A stretch of DNA of 64,000 bases from Fomitopsis serialis (GCF_022376445.1 NW_025955099.1:1-64000); one strand, 5' to 3'. Numbered from the stretch's first letter, positions 46,787-59,390 are shown. The notes: generated by a model from the letters alone, not told the origin. Numbers and translations: made by a program.

Positions 46787-48324
46787 TCACTCTTCCCCCT
46801 CGGTCTCCTCGTCGACAATCTGTAGTCCTTGTTCCCGGGCTTGCTGAATCGCCTGGCGCTGCTTATCCCGAGCGAATGCGATCAATGAATGCATTATGTC
46901 TCGCTGCCCTGTTGCCCAACCCGTCAAGACGCGTCGCACCGCACGAGACCGCAACGCTTACCCTCCAGGTAATGCTCAAGCATCGTCGCGACCTCCGGCC
47001 GGAGATCCTGCGCGGCCGCCCTCGGCTGCGGGAGGCGATTCCGCAGGTCCTCAGCCATCTCGACCAGCATCTCCGCCGCGTCCAGCTCGTCCTCCACCGT
47101 CACCTCTTCGGGGTCCTCGCAGATCGCGGCGAGGATGGCGCCCCACACGAGCTCTGCGCCGCTCGCGTCCCGGCCGACTTCGTACTTCGGCTGGGATCCT
47201 GACCCAGGTGCCGCGCCGCCGATCTTGAGGACGATCGTGTCGTCGGGGTTGTGCGGGAGGGAGAAGCCGTAGCCGAGGATAAGCTCGGCGTTGGGCTTCG
47301 GGCCGTAGTTGTTGAACAGCTCGTGGCCGCTCTGCGTGCCCGTTCGCAGCACTAGCGAGATGCTCTGGGAATTCTCGCTGAGACCAACGTTCAGCTCGCT
47401 GTAAGAGACTGGGGAGGTGGCGCTCACCTGTTAGGTGTGCCCGGCGAGTTTGAGTTTACTACCCATGAGACGGGATGCGCTCGGGCGTGATTCAGTGCGT
47501 CCACGCCAGGCAGGAGTATTGGATGTGAGGTAGATGTGGGTACCAAAGACGGTTCGGGAGACAGCAGGGTAGACGGGAATGCGCGTGAAGACAGATACGT
47601 CGCGGCAGTGAGGTATCGTTCCCTGCCAGCGTGTCTTTAGGGATCAGTCCTCGTCATAAGGACACCGCTCGGCCACTCACCAGGTGAACTCGCTCCCCCA
47701 GGGTGAGTTGGCAGCGGAAAATAGCTCTTGGCATTGGCGCCATTCTTGCTGCCAGTCGCGCTGTCGGTCGTGAGTTGCACCGTAGAGATTGCTCCCTCGG
47801 AAAGCCTCGATCTCAGTGGCAGTGAAGTGCAATGGGGTGAGCAGCTTGTCGGCACTCGGTAGCGTGTTCAGATACGGCCAGTGCTTCAATACGTCCCGGT
47901 TACTGGAAGAATCCCGCGTTAGCCTCTGCCAACATTAGTATCACGAGTGGATTGTCACCTTGATTCTCCCAGAATCCAGTGCAGGCAGATATAGGAACAG
48001 ATGAGCTGCCTCTCGGACCAAGTGTCGAGAGGTGAGAGATCCGTCGATGTCAAGACGGATATCAACGCTTGTCGTGATACCTCCGGTGTTATGGCCAATT
48101 TGAATGGACAGGACACTACGGTTGTACCCGGAAGGATGTCCTGTCCAGCTATGACTGAATACCCGGATGGTCCTGTATGAGAGTGAGTCGAGGTTGTACA
48201 TAGCAAATGCATCCAACTCATAGAACTGACCTGCGCGGAACGAGACGTCGGGGTGAAACCTCCCGCCGTTGCTAGAGAGCCATTCAGACAAGGTGACGAT
48301 ATCATCTGACGTCGCCTGCGCCAT
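46787..48324 (-). CDS. SET-domain protein lysine methyltransferase (SETD3/6, Rkm-like)
   Basis: This belongs to the SET plus Rubisco-LSMT-C class that methylates ribosomal or other cytosolic proteins. The N-terminus reads MAQATSDDIVTLSEWLSSNG with GRFHPDVSFRA, the usual opening (WLxxNG). Then come SVIAGQDILPGTTVVSCPF and KLAITPEVSRQAL. A middle exon has WPYLNTLPSADKLLTPLHF and EAFRGSNLYGATHDRQRDW. The exon at 47427-46974 holds SGHELFNNYGPKPNAELILG (catalytic-type NNYG tyrosine region) followed by the substrate-binding domain. It ends QQAREQGLQIVDEETEGEE before the stop at 46787-46789. I prefer the start at 48324; an upstream in-frame ATG at 48360 would add twelve residues (MMLLTDSTATSL). Targets are unknown. 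Confidence 0.83.
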
Positions 48325-49964
48325 CAAAGATGTCGCTGTTGAGTCTGTCAATAGCATCATATTCGGGCCTCGTCACTCTGGTGTGATACACGTACGAGTG
48401 ATACACCCTTTCGATGTCTGCATGCAGTAACAATAATTCTAATCAATAGTTGCTCACAGTTCGCTTCGCATTCTACGAAGACTGCCAGGTTGCGACTCAG
48501 AACTCACCGACGGTAGTGCCAAGTAGGCAGGTTGTTGACAATCAGCGACACAAGCTTATGTTGATCTTTCAATGCGGGTCCAATGTTAGGCTACTTCGTC
48601 GGAAGCAATCCACAAGTCTCACCATAGGCAACTGCGCTTCCTGACCGCGAAAGATCAAACTCCCCTTCATTCTCAATCCGGACTGTGTGGTTCGTCGGAA
48701 GGCATTCCATTTCGGCGTTCTTCTTCGGTCGTCGCCGAGATCTGCATCGACGACTGCCACCCAACTGCCACCACATCCTGATTCCTGGCCCTCCGCCCCC
48801 CGTCGTCAGGCCAACTCTACTCTCCGAAGGCCTCCATCTGCTAATAGTGCTACGCTGTCTACAATAACGGGTCCTATCACAAGGCTCGACTTCATCGGAA
48901 AGATAATCAGTGTGTGGTAATGCACGGCCTCTACAAATATTGTGCTCTCCGAATACCCTCCGAGACGCTGCTCTCCAGGTCAGAGATTCGGCGAGACTGC
49001 CATTATTGACAGTGCCACTCTGGTAAGCGGTCAATATGTTTCTGCCCTGTCTCCAGCTGATGCTCACGGCAGTTATCGATGCAGTGCGTAGCTATGAACT
49101 GCCGAGTTGCTTAAGACAGTCACGGTTGTCTCGAAGCTGGGCACAGCCACGGACGGATCAGACAGACATACGCCCTGGTCCGTGCTCACGACCTCACTTC
49201 GACCCTCTCGGGTAATCTAGCTCAAGTCTCACCGCTTGATGTGGATTATTACCTGCGCTTGCCAGGCAGGGAAGTCTTCTTCGCATAAGCTTCTGGATGC
49301 GCGGTCTAACCATCCAAGTTCGTTCGGCATCGTTACCTTCCGAGGTTCGAGCTCAATCTGTCTTGTGCAGAGACTGCGTCAGAAGACGTCCACTTATGAG
49401 TGTATTCCAGCGAGAGGTTGGCTGGTGTTTACCACTACCTGCCGCCTGGCTTTGAATTTGTTTGTGGCCTCGATCCGAATCCAGCTTCAGCAGGAGCAGC
49501 TGCAGGTCGCTTGGTTGCCAAAGAATAGGCGAAAAAGCTATGTACTGTAAGTACTGCGCTCATTGACAGATCGCCGTGAATGTGATGCGCATTGATCGAC
49601 CTGACTCAGATGAGCACCGCGATGTGGAGCCTGACAATGATCGATGATCCGCAATGCTGCGTATCGTCTGTACACATCGTGTCGAAGTGGGCGACGTCGC
49701 AGCTTACTCACTCACAGTCAACGAGCCCACTTGAAGGTCTGTGTGCTGGGAGCGTACCGATGTGCCTAGAGCTCGTATTTTCTGGCGTCGGAAGCGCAAC
49801 CTCGTTAGGTGGTGTACTCGTCCGCCTATTGGTATGTAACTAAAATGTGTTCATCAAATCAATGAGCGGGAATGTCGGGAACTCGCTTATATGTCATACC
49901 CACTGCATTGCAGGCTTCTAAAAATGATGCCGTTCGTATCGAGCTGCGTGATCGGTCGCTCGAT
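48325..49964. other. 1.6 kb without a recognised gene
   Basis: Frames at 48591-49067 (minus) and 49236-49550 (plus) are open for 100-160 codons, but neither has a family signature or a believable exon chain. Nothing further was seen. Confidence 0.4.
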
Positions 49965-49974
49965 GCATAAAAAC
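49965..49974 (+). promoter_or_regulatory. TATA-like element of the aspartic protease gene
   Basis: GCATAAAAAC lies about 70 bp upstream of the start codon at 50038. Confidence 0.45.
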
Positions 49975-50037
49975 CTAGCTACATGCAAGAGTGTTCGATG
50001 AGCTGTGCTCTCTCTCCTTTCCCTTCACGATTTTGCC

Positions 50038-52019
50038 ATGTTTCTTAGGCTTTCTTTCTTTTTTCTCTCTGCTTCTTATGCATGTGCCCTTTGGATCCCA
50101 ATTAGGCGGCAAACTACCCCTGTAACAGCTGTTATTCGTAATCCGCAGGCGGTCGCGAATGTTAACTTCTCGGACGTGGCGAACGAAGTGTATTTAGCCA
50201 CCATACACGTGAACGGTCGCCCGTACCAGGTTCGTGGTCACTGTGTTCACGTTGACTTGTGCTGCATTGAAGCATTGTATTGTTCTGTCCAGGTTCAGGT
50301 CGATTCTGGCAGCTCTGACCTATGGATCGATGCCAAAAGCAATGATCTTCCGGGAGTTCATCACACAGGCCAAAGCTCGACCACTGTATATGGGTAAGAA
50401 ATGGAATGTGGCCTCGATGTAATATTCTGACACCAGTGCACTTTGCAGTGACGGTACTTCTGCAGGAGGGGAGATCGTCCTTGGCAATGTGACTTTTGGA
50501 GAGTTTACCGTGGTGAACCAAGCACTCGGTGCGCCGGAGTCCGCCGATATGGGTGCATACTAACGAGACTCAACATGGCTGTAGTACTCGCCCCAGGAAG
50601 CAATGCCACTGACGATGGCATAGTGCAAGGCATTCTTGGTGTCGGGCCGTATGTCGTTGTGATGATGTCTGACTCGTGTCCCCCTGACATCCTTCTCCAG
50701 ATACGGCGGCTCTATGATTCAAAAAAAGCTGAATGGGACGGCTTACAATGGACAGAATTTCCTCACGAATGTCAGTGTTGAATTACGTCACTGCTTATCC
50801 TCTTCTCTGACAAAGCCGATAATAGGTCTTTCAACTGGTCCCGGATGAGTCCCCCTTCATGACTTTCCTCCTGTCTCGGACCAATACAGGAGTGACGGAG
50901 GGTGGCGTACTGTCGATCGGTAAGTCTGGGTCCATCGTATCAGAAACTGTGTTGACGTGCGCACGCAGGCGAACTAGTTAGCAACCTAACGCACATCACG
51001 AAGGCCCCTAAACTTCCTGTCCTTTCACCAAGCGGCTGGGTGACAGCGTCGGATGGCGTGCTCGTGAACGGCAAGCATTATTCAGCACACACCACCCCGT
51101 AAGGGCCTGTACCCTAATTGCTTCAGCTGAAGCTCATAAATTTGATGCAGAACAAAGGCTGGAAACCGGAGCATCGCTTTGATTGATACCGGAACATCAG
51201 TCGGTACGTTAAGCACGTCGCCCCTGAAGCTACGAAGTTCAACCTTGCTCCGTATCTAGGTACGCTCCCAAGAGCCGTGATCGACTTCATGTACAAGGAT
51301 ATTTCTGGGGCGAAGTGGAGTGAAGAAGACAACACCTACAAGCTTCCTTGCCAGTCCAAGGTAAACATCAGTCTGGTCTTCGGGTGAGTGTCGTCATGCA
51401 TCGTCGAATATATATTCATCCCTCTCACTTGTTGATTTCCGTTGTCAGCGGCATTGCCTACCCCATTCATCCCATCGACGCTGTCTTGCCCGACATAGGC
51501 GACAATGGCGTCGTAACATGTATGGCAGCATTTGAAGCTGCGGATGATGGACGTGAGTCTTGTTCCTGTTTCCGAAGCACGTTCTCGCTGAATTTGCCTC
51601 GAAGTCATGCTCCTCGGTGATACGTTCATGCGCAATGTGTATACTCTATTCAACTTCGGCGACACACTGACGCAGCGCGAGGGCGACGAACCGGCACACA
51701 TTCAGCTTCTTAGCGTGAGCCATCGTTTCGTTGCAGAGTTACTGCAACTTAACACTTGTTCCTTCAGATCACTGACCCCGATCAAGCTTGGAGCGAGTAT
51801 CAACAGCTGAACGCGAAGCGCATCGCCGAACTGGAATATGACAAGTTCGCTAAAGAGTTCCAGGTCGCGAGCTCCACCGCGCTGTCAGCTTCTGCCACCG
51901 CGAGTCAATACACCCTCGTCAGACATAACAGCAAGGTCGCCACGACTGCGTATGCAACGGCAACACCGACCCTCCAGGCGGCCGTGCAGAATCCACGCCG
52001 ACACTACCGTGTCTATTAA
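50038..52019 (+). CDS. Secreted pepsin-like aspartic protease (A1 family)
   Basis: The start MFLRLSFFFLSASYACALWI is a signal peptide. The mature core opens with VYLATIHVNGRPYQ joined across an intron to VQVDSGSSDLWIDAKSND, which holds the first catalytic motif (DSGS). The second catalytic motif is in NRSIALIDTGTSVG (DTGT). Between them lie GEIVLGNVTFGEFTVVNQAL and FMTFLLSRTNTGVTEGGVLS. After the second motif come AVIDFMYKDISGAKWSEED and the C-terminal lobe block LLGDTFMRNVYTLFNFGD, typical of A1 proteases. A Ser/Thr/Ala-rich tail (SSTALSASATASQYTLV) ends at 52017-52019, with no clear GPI signal. The gene is split by about nine short introns. Both catalytic aspartates are present. It probably serves extracellular protein breakdown. 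Confidence 0.9.
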
Positions 52020-52406
52020 TGTTCCTGCGGTCTCAGGAATGTCTCAAAAACGATCACCCTCACGTCGCCAACCAAACCTAGGGTGCCACCAGTACTCGGT
52101 GATGTCTAGGGATACATGTTTCATATCCTTTCGGGAGGACGATTACATCTCACTATGATTATGAGTAACGACAGTTATGACTAGGGACACTAGCGGTTCA
52201 TCCTAGGGCACTGCACTTGAAGTATGTTTACTATATTAGATACAACTTATAATAGTGTTTGCGTCAATAGATCATTCAGCATGGCAAGCTCTCACTTTTG
52301 TGCGTACATACCGGGCTGGTATGAAGGCCTTTCATGATGTGACACAGCAGAGGTCGGTACAGCTAAACCACAGCGACTGGTCCTACTCTTGTTCGAGTGA
52401 AACCGC
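52020..52406. other. Convergent 3' intergenic region
   Basis: This is AT-richer sequence between the 3' ends of the protease and ICMT-like genes. No gene was seen. Confidence 0.5.
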
Positions 52407-53202
52407 CTAGAATACATAAGGGAGAAGACGATAGGGGACCCTTTGTACCCAAACAAGCCACCCGTCTCCGAACTGACTCTTCATGAGCATATCTTCTTGG
52501 GTACACCTATGCACCATGCTCATACACATGTACGCCTCCAGCACCACGAATACACAGGCTGCAAACTGCCCGGGAACAGTGTCGAGCAACCCGGACTCCC
52601 TCGCCCAAGACCCAGCGCCTCCGTTCCAGACTACGAGCCCGATGCTCTGCATGATCCAACCCGTGTAGGATGGGTGGCGTACTAAGGAGTACGGCCCCCC
52701 GGTGCAAAGCTGATGTCCCTCCTTCAATGTGACCTCGAAGGTGAAGAATCGATCCAGTGTGCGGAAACACCAGAGGCGAAGCGACGCTCCCAGCATGGTC
52801 ATTGACCATCCTACAAGGAATGCAGGGGTAATGGCTATCCTAGCCGCCGATCCTACTCCAGGTCGTATGAGCTTCTCCAGCACATTTCCGCTGTAGACTG
52901 TGGGGTAGTCTCGTGCGGCAATGACGGCGACAGTGCAACCTACGCTAGCCACGGCCGTGTACTGTTAGGAGTCGGTCGCAAGGTTCAGCATAATGACGGG
53001 AATGCTAAATGAGTGGGCGTACTTTGACGAGGCTAGCCATGCTCCGTGCAATACGTCCGAAAACTCGCTCCCTCGTGCTAATGTTTCCTGGGGCTTTAAC
53101 TTCGTCATCCGAAGGCGGGGGAGTAGGAGCAGTACTAGAGCGATAGGTCATATATGCGGCCGAGCATAGGAGGCCGACATGGAGCACGGATCGAGCTGAC
53201 AT
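52407..53202 (-). CDS. Isoprenylcysteine carboxyl methyltransferase-like protein
   Basis: This 244-residue membrane protein of the ICMT (Ste14-like) family comes from exons 53202-53023 and 52961-52407 (735 nt, in frame). Family members methylate the prenylated C-terminal Cys of CaaX proteins such as Ras and lipopeptide pheromones, at the ER membrane. The start is MSARSVLHVGLLCSAAYMTY. Hydrophobic segments include YTAVASVGCTVAVIAA and FLVGWSMTMLGASLRLWCF. The cofactor-binding signature is GGPYSLVRHPSYTGWIMQSI, with the diagnostic RHPsY. The end MHRCTQEDMLMKSQFGDGW also fits (Glu near the C-terminus). Basidiomycetes usually carry several ICMT-like paralogues, so this need not be the main pheromone-processing enzyme. 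A TATA-like ctataaaaa lies at 53257-53265. Confidence 0.85.
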
Positions 53203-55014
53203 CGTGATGTGCTGTTGAGTGTTACTTGCGTGTCTCGTCCCAGGGACGCATGCACATTTTTATAGGTAGATGGGGAAGCAAGGGCCTGCTTACATTATCC
53301 CCGGTCAGAAGAGGACATCCGTGGCAGCCGCAAGTGGGTATGTGGTATTCAGCGGAGTCTGAGTCTTGCGGAGTGAACACAACACCACAGGGTATACTCC
53401 GCCTATCGACGGAAGTCTTTAGGATGGCCACGCGAGACGTTACTGTAAAAGTTTCGGCGAACCTGAAAATGCGAGTTGTGTTTCGTCAAACTAGGTCGTG
53501 CACTTTGTGGTGACGTACATGATACACGATTCGCATCAGAGTGGGGCTGCATGAGCGTATTTGTGTACTTGTCGAAAGCACAGTCCTTCCGTTCTCCTGC
53601 ACGGCGTGTGAGCAGACATCGGCGAGGCCAGTTCCCCTTCACCTGACTCCGCTTCTGGTATTTTCAACCGAGCGTCCGACTCTCTACGATGGTGCTTGTC
53701 TAGCGCGTATGCGCCGATTGAAAATGAGTCACTTGATGCTTCGGAGACGTACGCGATCCCGCAAATTCAAGGCTATGGCCATGGGAGGAACGGCCTAGTT
53801 CTTCGCCGGCATGCGAAGTTAGGAAGTTACCATCGGCACAAGGAGAATCACAGTGTGCACGGAGTCGTGTATTTGTACCCTTCCGCGGACCAATTGACGT
53901 ACCAATCTGAGTCAGCGCTACTAGCATGCCAGTGGCTCATTTGAACTGGTGAACGCCTCCGCAGGAAGGCAAGGAATGGGGCTACGTATGTGCCCGCGTG
54001 TGACCGGCGATGTTCTACCACTGAACACAATTGTAGTCTAATGCTGGGCTGATCAGCGATGTCTCCTGAAAACGGCGCACGCAGTAGAGCTCACCTCATT
54101 GGCTGGCAAAGGCATCGGGAACTTTTTCACTGGGTCACACGGGACCCGTATCGCTGCAAGTTGTGATCATGCTACTGCAGAAGAAGACGAACACGAACGG
54201 CCGAATTCGTCTTCTGTGATAGTTCTATTAGGAGCCTCGCACATCGGCAAGGGCGATCTGCATGCGAGAAACGACGACAGAAATGTAATGGTGCTGGGTG
54301 CACATAGATCACGCCACTAAAATGCTGGAGGAACCAATCAGCCGGGGCCATACTCGCTATTACACAATCGTGCATGCTACCAATACTCCCCTGGCGGCGG
54401 ATGGGGAGTCTCAAGGAGTATCAAAACTGTGCCAATTAACGGTCGGGAAGAGTAAAGTGTTCGAAATCTCTGAGGTTTACATTCCGACCCCGATTAAGAG
54501 TCGAGACGAACCTTGACAACACAAAAAGGACCCCGCAGCCAGAGGCGAGATCAAAATACCTCTGAGCCAGCGCGCCGATCTCCGGGGAGCCGTTTTGACA
54601 GGCGTGTTGTTCTGTGTCAAGAACAACGTCTCAGTCATACTCTCCGAGGTCTCGCCAAGGTCTCGCCCTCGAGATACTATGTCATGGAGTAATCGGACGT
54701 CAGACTCATACACACATTGATGAAATACGATAAGCCCGGACTTACTTGTGCTCAGTGACTGCGGCAGCGGCAATATGACAGACAAACGAATCATCCGCGT
54801 TCCACGCACAACTGCAATTGTCTGCTCGTACTACATCGAACACGACTTGATCAATGTTAACAGGCAGGTTATACAAGACAGACTTCAGGATGCTAGCGTC
54901 AGAACTTGGTCAGAACGGTGAATGAGGGAAGACAGCTGGACGGACCTAGTAGCTACAGGATCTCGGCACGACTCGTACGAATACAGCGCTTGTCTTGGAC
55001 TTCACAGGCTATGC
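53203..55014. other. 1.8 kb without a recognised gene
   Basis: This lies between the ICMT-like gene start and the eIF2D 3' end. It contains a TATA-like element for the former (53257-53265, minus). Frames up to 110 codons (54477-54809, minus) have no recognisable family. Confidence 0.4.
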
Positions 55015-57400
55015 TTATTTCTTCTTCTTTTCCGCCGTCATATCAGCACACTCAATCCACTTCTTCGGTACACCCTTGTTCAAAAGCATGTCAGTGACGG
55101 CTTTCATTTGCTTCCCCTGCACCATGACCTCCGATTCCGACGCCTTCCCCTGGACAGGATTCACTACGCCATCGGCCGGACGTCAGCGGTCTCGATCACT
55201 AAGCATCGGCGGGGATAGCACACTGACCGGACGTCGAACTCGCGCAGACCCGTCGGAGCTCCTCCGCTAGGTCCTCCGCGCTGAGGAAGTACGGCTCGAA
55301 GCCGGTCACGAGCGTGCACGCCTTGCGGCCCTGGCGTATCTTCACGATGACCTGGATCGGCTTCAGTTGGCCCTTCCTGGAAAGGGGGAGGGGAAAGAAG
55401 GTGGCACCGTGGCAGGCATCGTCAGGACGACTTCGCGAAGGACGTCGCGGATAGCACGTACTTCCGCAATACATCTCTGCCTTCCACCCGAAGCTCGTAC
55501 CAGCCTTGCATGCGGTCCTTCAGCCGAGTCAATACCTCGTCGCGCTTCAGGAACTCTACGCCCAACTCGTTCTTGCTGGTGACCGCCGCGAGGAGTGCAC
55601 TATCCTGACCGACATTGATGAATGCCTGTTCCTGCGCGTTTACGAGTGACTTCGCAGAAATATAGCTGTTGAGGATCGTTTTGAGGTCAGGGAGAGTAAA
55701 AAGCTCGGAGGTCCTGCGGGAAGTCAGCAGCGGACTTCGCTGTAGTAATCGTTACTGACTCCTTGTCGGCAGCTACGAAGAAATTGAGAGTAGTGCCGAA
55801 GGGCTTCCAGAACTCTGTGACTTGGATCTCGCCCCTCCGTTTCTCCTCCGCTTCTCTCTCTCTTCGCTCCCGATCCTCGGCCTTTTGCTGCCTCAGCTCA
55901 ACTTCCTTCACCGTTCGGTGCTGTCTGTGGTCATTGACATCGGAATGCTTTGGAAACACGGCTGTACCGGGTCATCAGCCTTCTGGATGGGATCGCAAGA
56001 GATCTGCCGCACGGCAGCCTTACCTGTCACGACCACATCACCACCTTTGGCGTCCTTGAGCTTGATGAGACCATCCTTTGCGCACGCTTTCAAGAAAGCT
56101 TTCACCGACTTGTACGTGGAGTGCTTCGCGTCGATGCTGCCCATATCTACACAGAATGTAGATAAGCTCAAAGAACGTTGAAGCTCACGAGACGTATGTG
56201 CGTACCAAGCGGTTCTTTCCTGTCAGGCGCGTGCACTGGCCGCGCGGGGAGTACGTAGGTGGTCCAGAATGTTGAGGCGGTTATGGGGAATGCAGATGCG
56301 GGGAGTGAGGCGAGCGACGTTTGCAGGGCTTGCAGCAGTGCATCACGTAGGAACTGTGATACATCTGCTCAGATGAGAGCTTAAGTGAGCTGGGGCAACC
56401 TTTGGGGACAATACACGTACCTTCTGCGTTCAGAGGTGGCGACGAGGCTTCCGCAGCTGTGCCGTCTTCTCCAGTCTGGTGCTGCGCTGATGCGCCATTT
56501 GTCGTAGGCTGCTGGACCACTGCCTCCATGTTTTCCTCCGCGTTTCCATGCGCCCCGTTCTGTGCATTCGCTGTAGGTTCCACGAAACTGGGCTCCGGCA
56601 CGTCTTGGCCCTTACTCGCGCCCATCTCCCACAATGCGTCTTTCCACGTATGCAGCACGTACACCGCCTTGCCCTTCACGTCGCTCTCCTCCGCCTTTGC
56701 GAGCTTTTGCTCATCCACCGCCGACCGCCCGACCGCGATCGGGTACCCGAGCTTCTCCCTATGGTATTGCGTGATCGCGACGAGCTGGTCCGCCTGCAGG
56801 CCGGGTGAGTGCTGGACCACTTGCTTTGCGCGAGCACGTCTGCGTCAGGTGCTGTGCAGGGAGTAGAAAAAGGAAGAGGCGGACCTCCTGGTATCATGAG
56901 ATCGGCTCCGCCGACGAGCTTGGGGACGACGGGTGCGGGCGTGGAGAGGAAAGGGAGGAGGTCGGGGCGTTTCCATAGTGTGTACACTTGTCGGCGTGCA
57001 AGATGAGTTGTACACGCGCATGCTCAGCATACAACTACCTACCTGTCGGTATCAACGCAACGGAGTTCTTGCCAATGGTGAACCAGAGCGGGTCACCCTC
57101 CACAGAGAAGTAGGCTACCTATCCCGACTCCCTGGTCAGCTCATCCCTCGATCTCTCGGAAACGTTGCTTACCCCGGGCTCGTCCGCGTATGTCGCAAAC
57201 TTCTGGTGATGCAATCCCTCTGGCACGAGGACGTCGCCCTCCTCGGGCTTGACATGACTGTAGGTCTCGAGCACGCGCTGCTTGAGCTTCCGGCGATCAG
57301 AGGTCCGTAGCGGCGCTGCGTTTCACGTCAGAGAGTAGTCGGAGACAGCAGCTAGCGCAATACCGATTGTTTTGAGATCGGAAAGGGGCTTTTTGAACAT
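55015..57400 (-). CDS. tma64: Translation factor eIF2D / Tma64 (ligatin)
   Basis: eIF2D acts on 40S ribosomes in non-canonical initiation and post-termination recycling. Exon 1 starts at 57400 (MFKKPLSDLKT) and joins APLRTSDRRKLKQRVLETY. Then come the N-terminal block EGDVLVPEGLHHQKFATYAD and the PUA region (VYTLWKRPDLLPFLSTPAP, PKLVGGADLMIPG, VVQHSPGLQADQLVAITQYH, LGYPIAVGRSAVDEQKLA). An acidic Asn/Ala-rich linker is followed by a winged-helix block (DAKHSTYKSVKAFLKACAKD, GLIKLKDAKGGDVVVTG). A charged segment and a SWIB-like part (EIQVTEFWKPFGTTLNFFVA) lead to the C-terminal SUI1 domain (QLKPIQVIVKIRQGRKACTL, VTGFEPYFLSAEDLAEELRR) and the end NKGVPKKWIECADMTAEKKK plus K. The order is that of full-length eIF2D. 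Stop at 55015-55017. Many short introns; no defects seen. Confidence 0.9.
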
Positions 57401-57991
57401 AGTTCTGGGAGTACAGTGCCAGGTCTTGAGTCCACGTCTGCGATGGGAGCGAGATGGGGTCAAGAGCGCACAGGCGCCCATTGTCGGCCTTTGCACTCCT
57501 CCACCATTCACGAACTTTGTCTCTCGAACACAAAACCGACTCAACCTTAACTTTAAATAAGCCACGGCTTCTGCGCTTCGTTCGTGACCTGAAGGCTCGC
57601 GGAAACGTAGAATCGAATGCGTAACGGAGTCATAACTGAGACCCACATCCTTGGGACTCGGAGAAGAAGCTACAGTAGCCTGTAGGACGTCGAAGACGGT
57701 CTGTGCTGTTTATCATGTACCAACTGTCCCAACCTTCGCACAATCTGCTACATAGGCTCACTCATAGCTCACCAGAAATTGTGCAGGAGCTCACCGGCAC
57801 CCCAGAGGGCACCCATGATAGTGCCACAAAAAATCGCGTCGCTCGTCCGTGATATGTACGTCGGTCCCCATCGCTTCGTTCCAAATGCGATGATTGCGTA
57901 TGCTGGACTATGCTACAATGCGACACTAAATCAAATTTTTTACAAGTACGTCCTGGTTCCACTTCTTTTTCCATCCATCATTGCGCCTCTA
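57401..57991. other. Intergenic between eIF2D start and SMP-like gene end
   Basis: No gene was recognised. The minus-strand frame at 57323-57646 is the eIF2D leader read through. Confidence 0.45.
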
Positions 57992-59254
57992 TCACAAACC
58001 AACATCGTTGAGGGTCCTGTCTCCTCCGTCATTTGCGTTCTTGTCCGCGAGACTTTGCGTGGTCGCAGCGAGGGAGCCGCTCTCAGGGAGGTGGCCGACT
58101 GCCTTGTGCTCCTGACTCTGAATCTCCGCTGCGAGCTCCTTCGACACCGGCTCCTGTGCGCGCTTGTCCACGACGGACTGTGCCTGAGCAGCGAGCGAGC
58201 CAGTGGGTGGGCGGTAGCCGAGGGTCCTGTGCTCCTCAGACTGAAGAGCACGCGCCTCAGGATCAGCGATGGTGTTGACGTTCACATCGACCTGGGCAGC
58301 AGAAGCGTTTGTGTCCACACTCTCCTGCCGGAGGGTCCTGCGTTGCGGGTCAGCCACCTAGAAGTGCTAGGCACGCTGGGATCACTTACTCGATGGCGCG
58401 TGCGTCCTCGACTGCCGCCTTGGTGAGTGCTGCGGTATCGATACCCGCAGTCGCGTTAGGGTGCTCTGCAGCCACAGCCTGCGCATTAGCTGCCAGTGAG
58501 CCAGATGGTGGGCGGTATCCCAGGGCCTTGTGTTCCTCGGACATCAGCTTGCTTGCCTCAGCTATCGTGGATCACACATTAGCGACTATAGAAAGCACCT
58601 TCCGTGGGGTACATACCTATGCCGACCTGGTTGAGTGGGACTCTCGGTTGTCCTTCCAGCTTCGCGATATGTGCCGCATCCTCGATCGCGGCGCGCTTGA
58701 GCTCCTGGGGAGGGACTCCCGAAGTCGCGTCGGGGTGCTTCGCAGCCGCCGACTGTGCCTGCGATGCGAGGGAGCCCGGAGGCGGGCGGTAGCCCAGCGC
58801 CCTGTGCTCCTCCGACTCGAGCTTACGGGCTTCCGCTATGAACGAGACCTCAGCGGGTGCTCGCACCAGGACTCACAAAGATACCCACCCTCGCCGACCT
58901 TGTCTACGTCAATGGTCTTCAAGCTCTGGATGCGAGTGGCATCCTCGACAGCTGCCTGCTCCAGGGCTTGCTCGGGGATGTTGGCAGAAGTGTCGGGGTG
59001 CTTCGCAGCCTCGGCCTGAGCCGTTGCTGCGAGTGAGCCCGGAGGCGGACGGTAGCCAAGAGCCTTGTGCTCGGCGGACATCAGCTTGCGGGCCTCCGCT
59101 GCGTCGTATCGTACGTGTCAGTCGTTGTTGCAGATGCGCGACAGCGCAGATACGTACCTTCCCCGATGTTCTTGAGGTCGACGTGACCCGCACCAGCGAA
59201 CCGCGTTGCGTCCTGGTGGGCGGCAAACATGACAGAACCAGCGTTGTGAGACAT
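57992..59254 (-). CDS. SMP/LEA-like repeat protein
   Basis: This hydrophilic, repeat-built protein resembles seed-maturation-protein (SMP)/LEA proteins found in many basidiomycetes. Exon 1 gives MSHNAGSVMFAAHQDATRFA. Successive exons each carry one copy of a unit of about 60-70 residues around the core EEHKALGYRPPPGSLAA, followed by QAxAAKHPD and an acidic AAVEDA(T/H)xI stretch. Cores are visible near 59065 (AEHKALGYRPPPGSLAATAQ), 58795 (EEHRALGYRPPPGSLASQAQ), 58520 (EEHKALGYRPPSGSLAANAQ), 58215 (EEHRTLGYRPPTGSLAAQAQ) and 58100 (QEHKAVGHLPESGSLAATTQ). Intron borders coincide with repeat borders, so the gene probably grew by exon duplication. It ends LNDVGL at 57992. No signal peptide or membrane segment. 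A protective or desiccation role is inferred from the family only. Confidence 0.78.
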
Positions 59255-59382
59255 CTTGACAATAGTTGGATTCGTAAAGAGTCGTGAGGTAAGTAGAGAC
59301 AAGTGACAAGTCGTTCGGTCGGGATGATTTGATCGAGAATACGAAGAAGCAATGTGGGAAGACGGGGGCGGTGACGGCCTAG

Positions 59383-59390
59383 TTTTATAT
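59383..59390 (-). promoter_or_regulatory. TATA box of the SMP/LEA-like gene
   Basis: On the minus strand it reads ATATAAAA, about 130 bp upstream of the start codon at 59254. Confidence 0.5.

Noticed and set aside
58309..59019. 236-codon plus-strand frame
   Set aside because: Antisense of the repeated SMP-like exons. Its length comes from the repeat composition.
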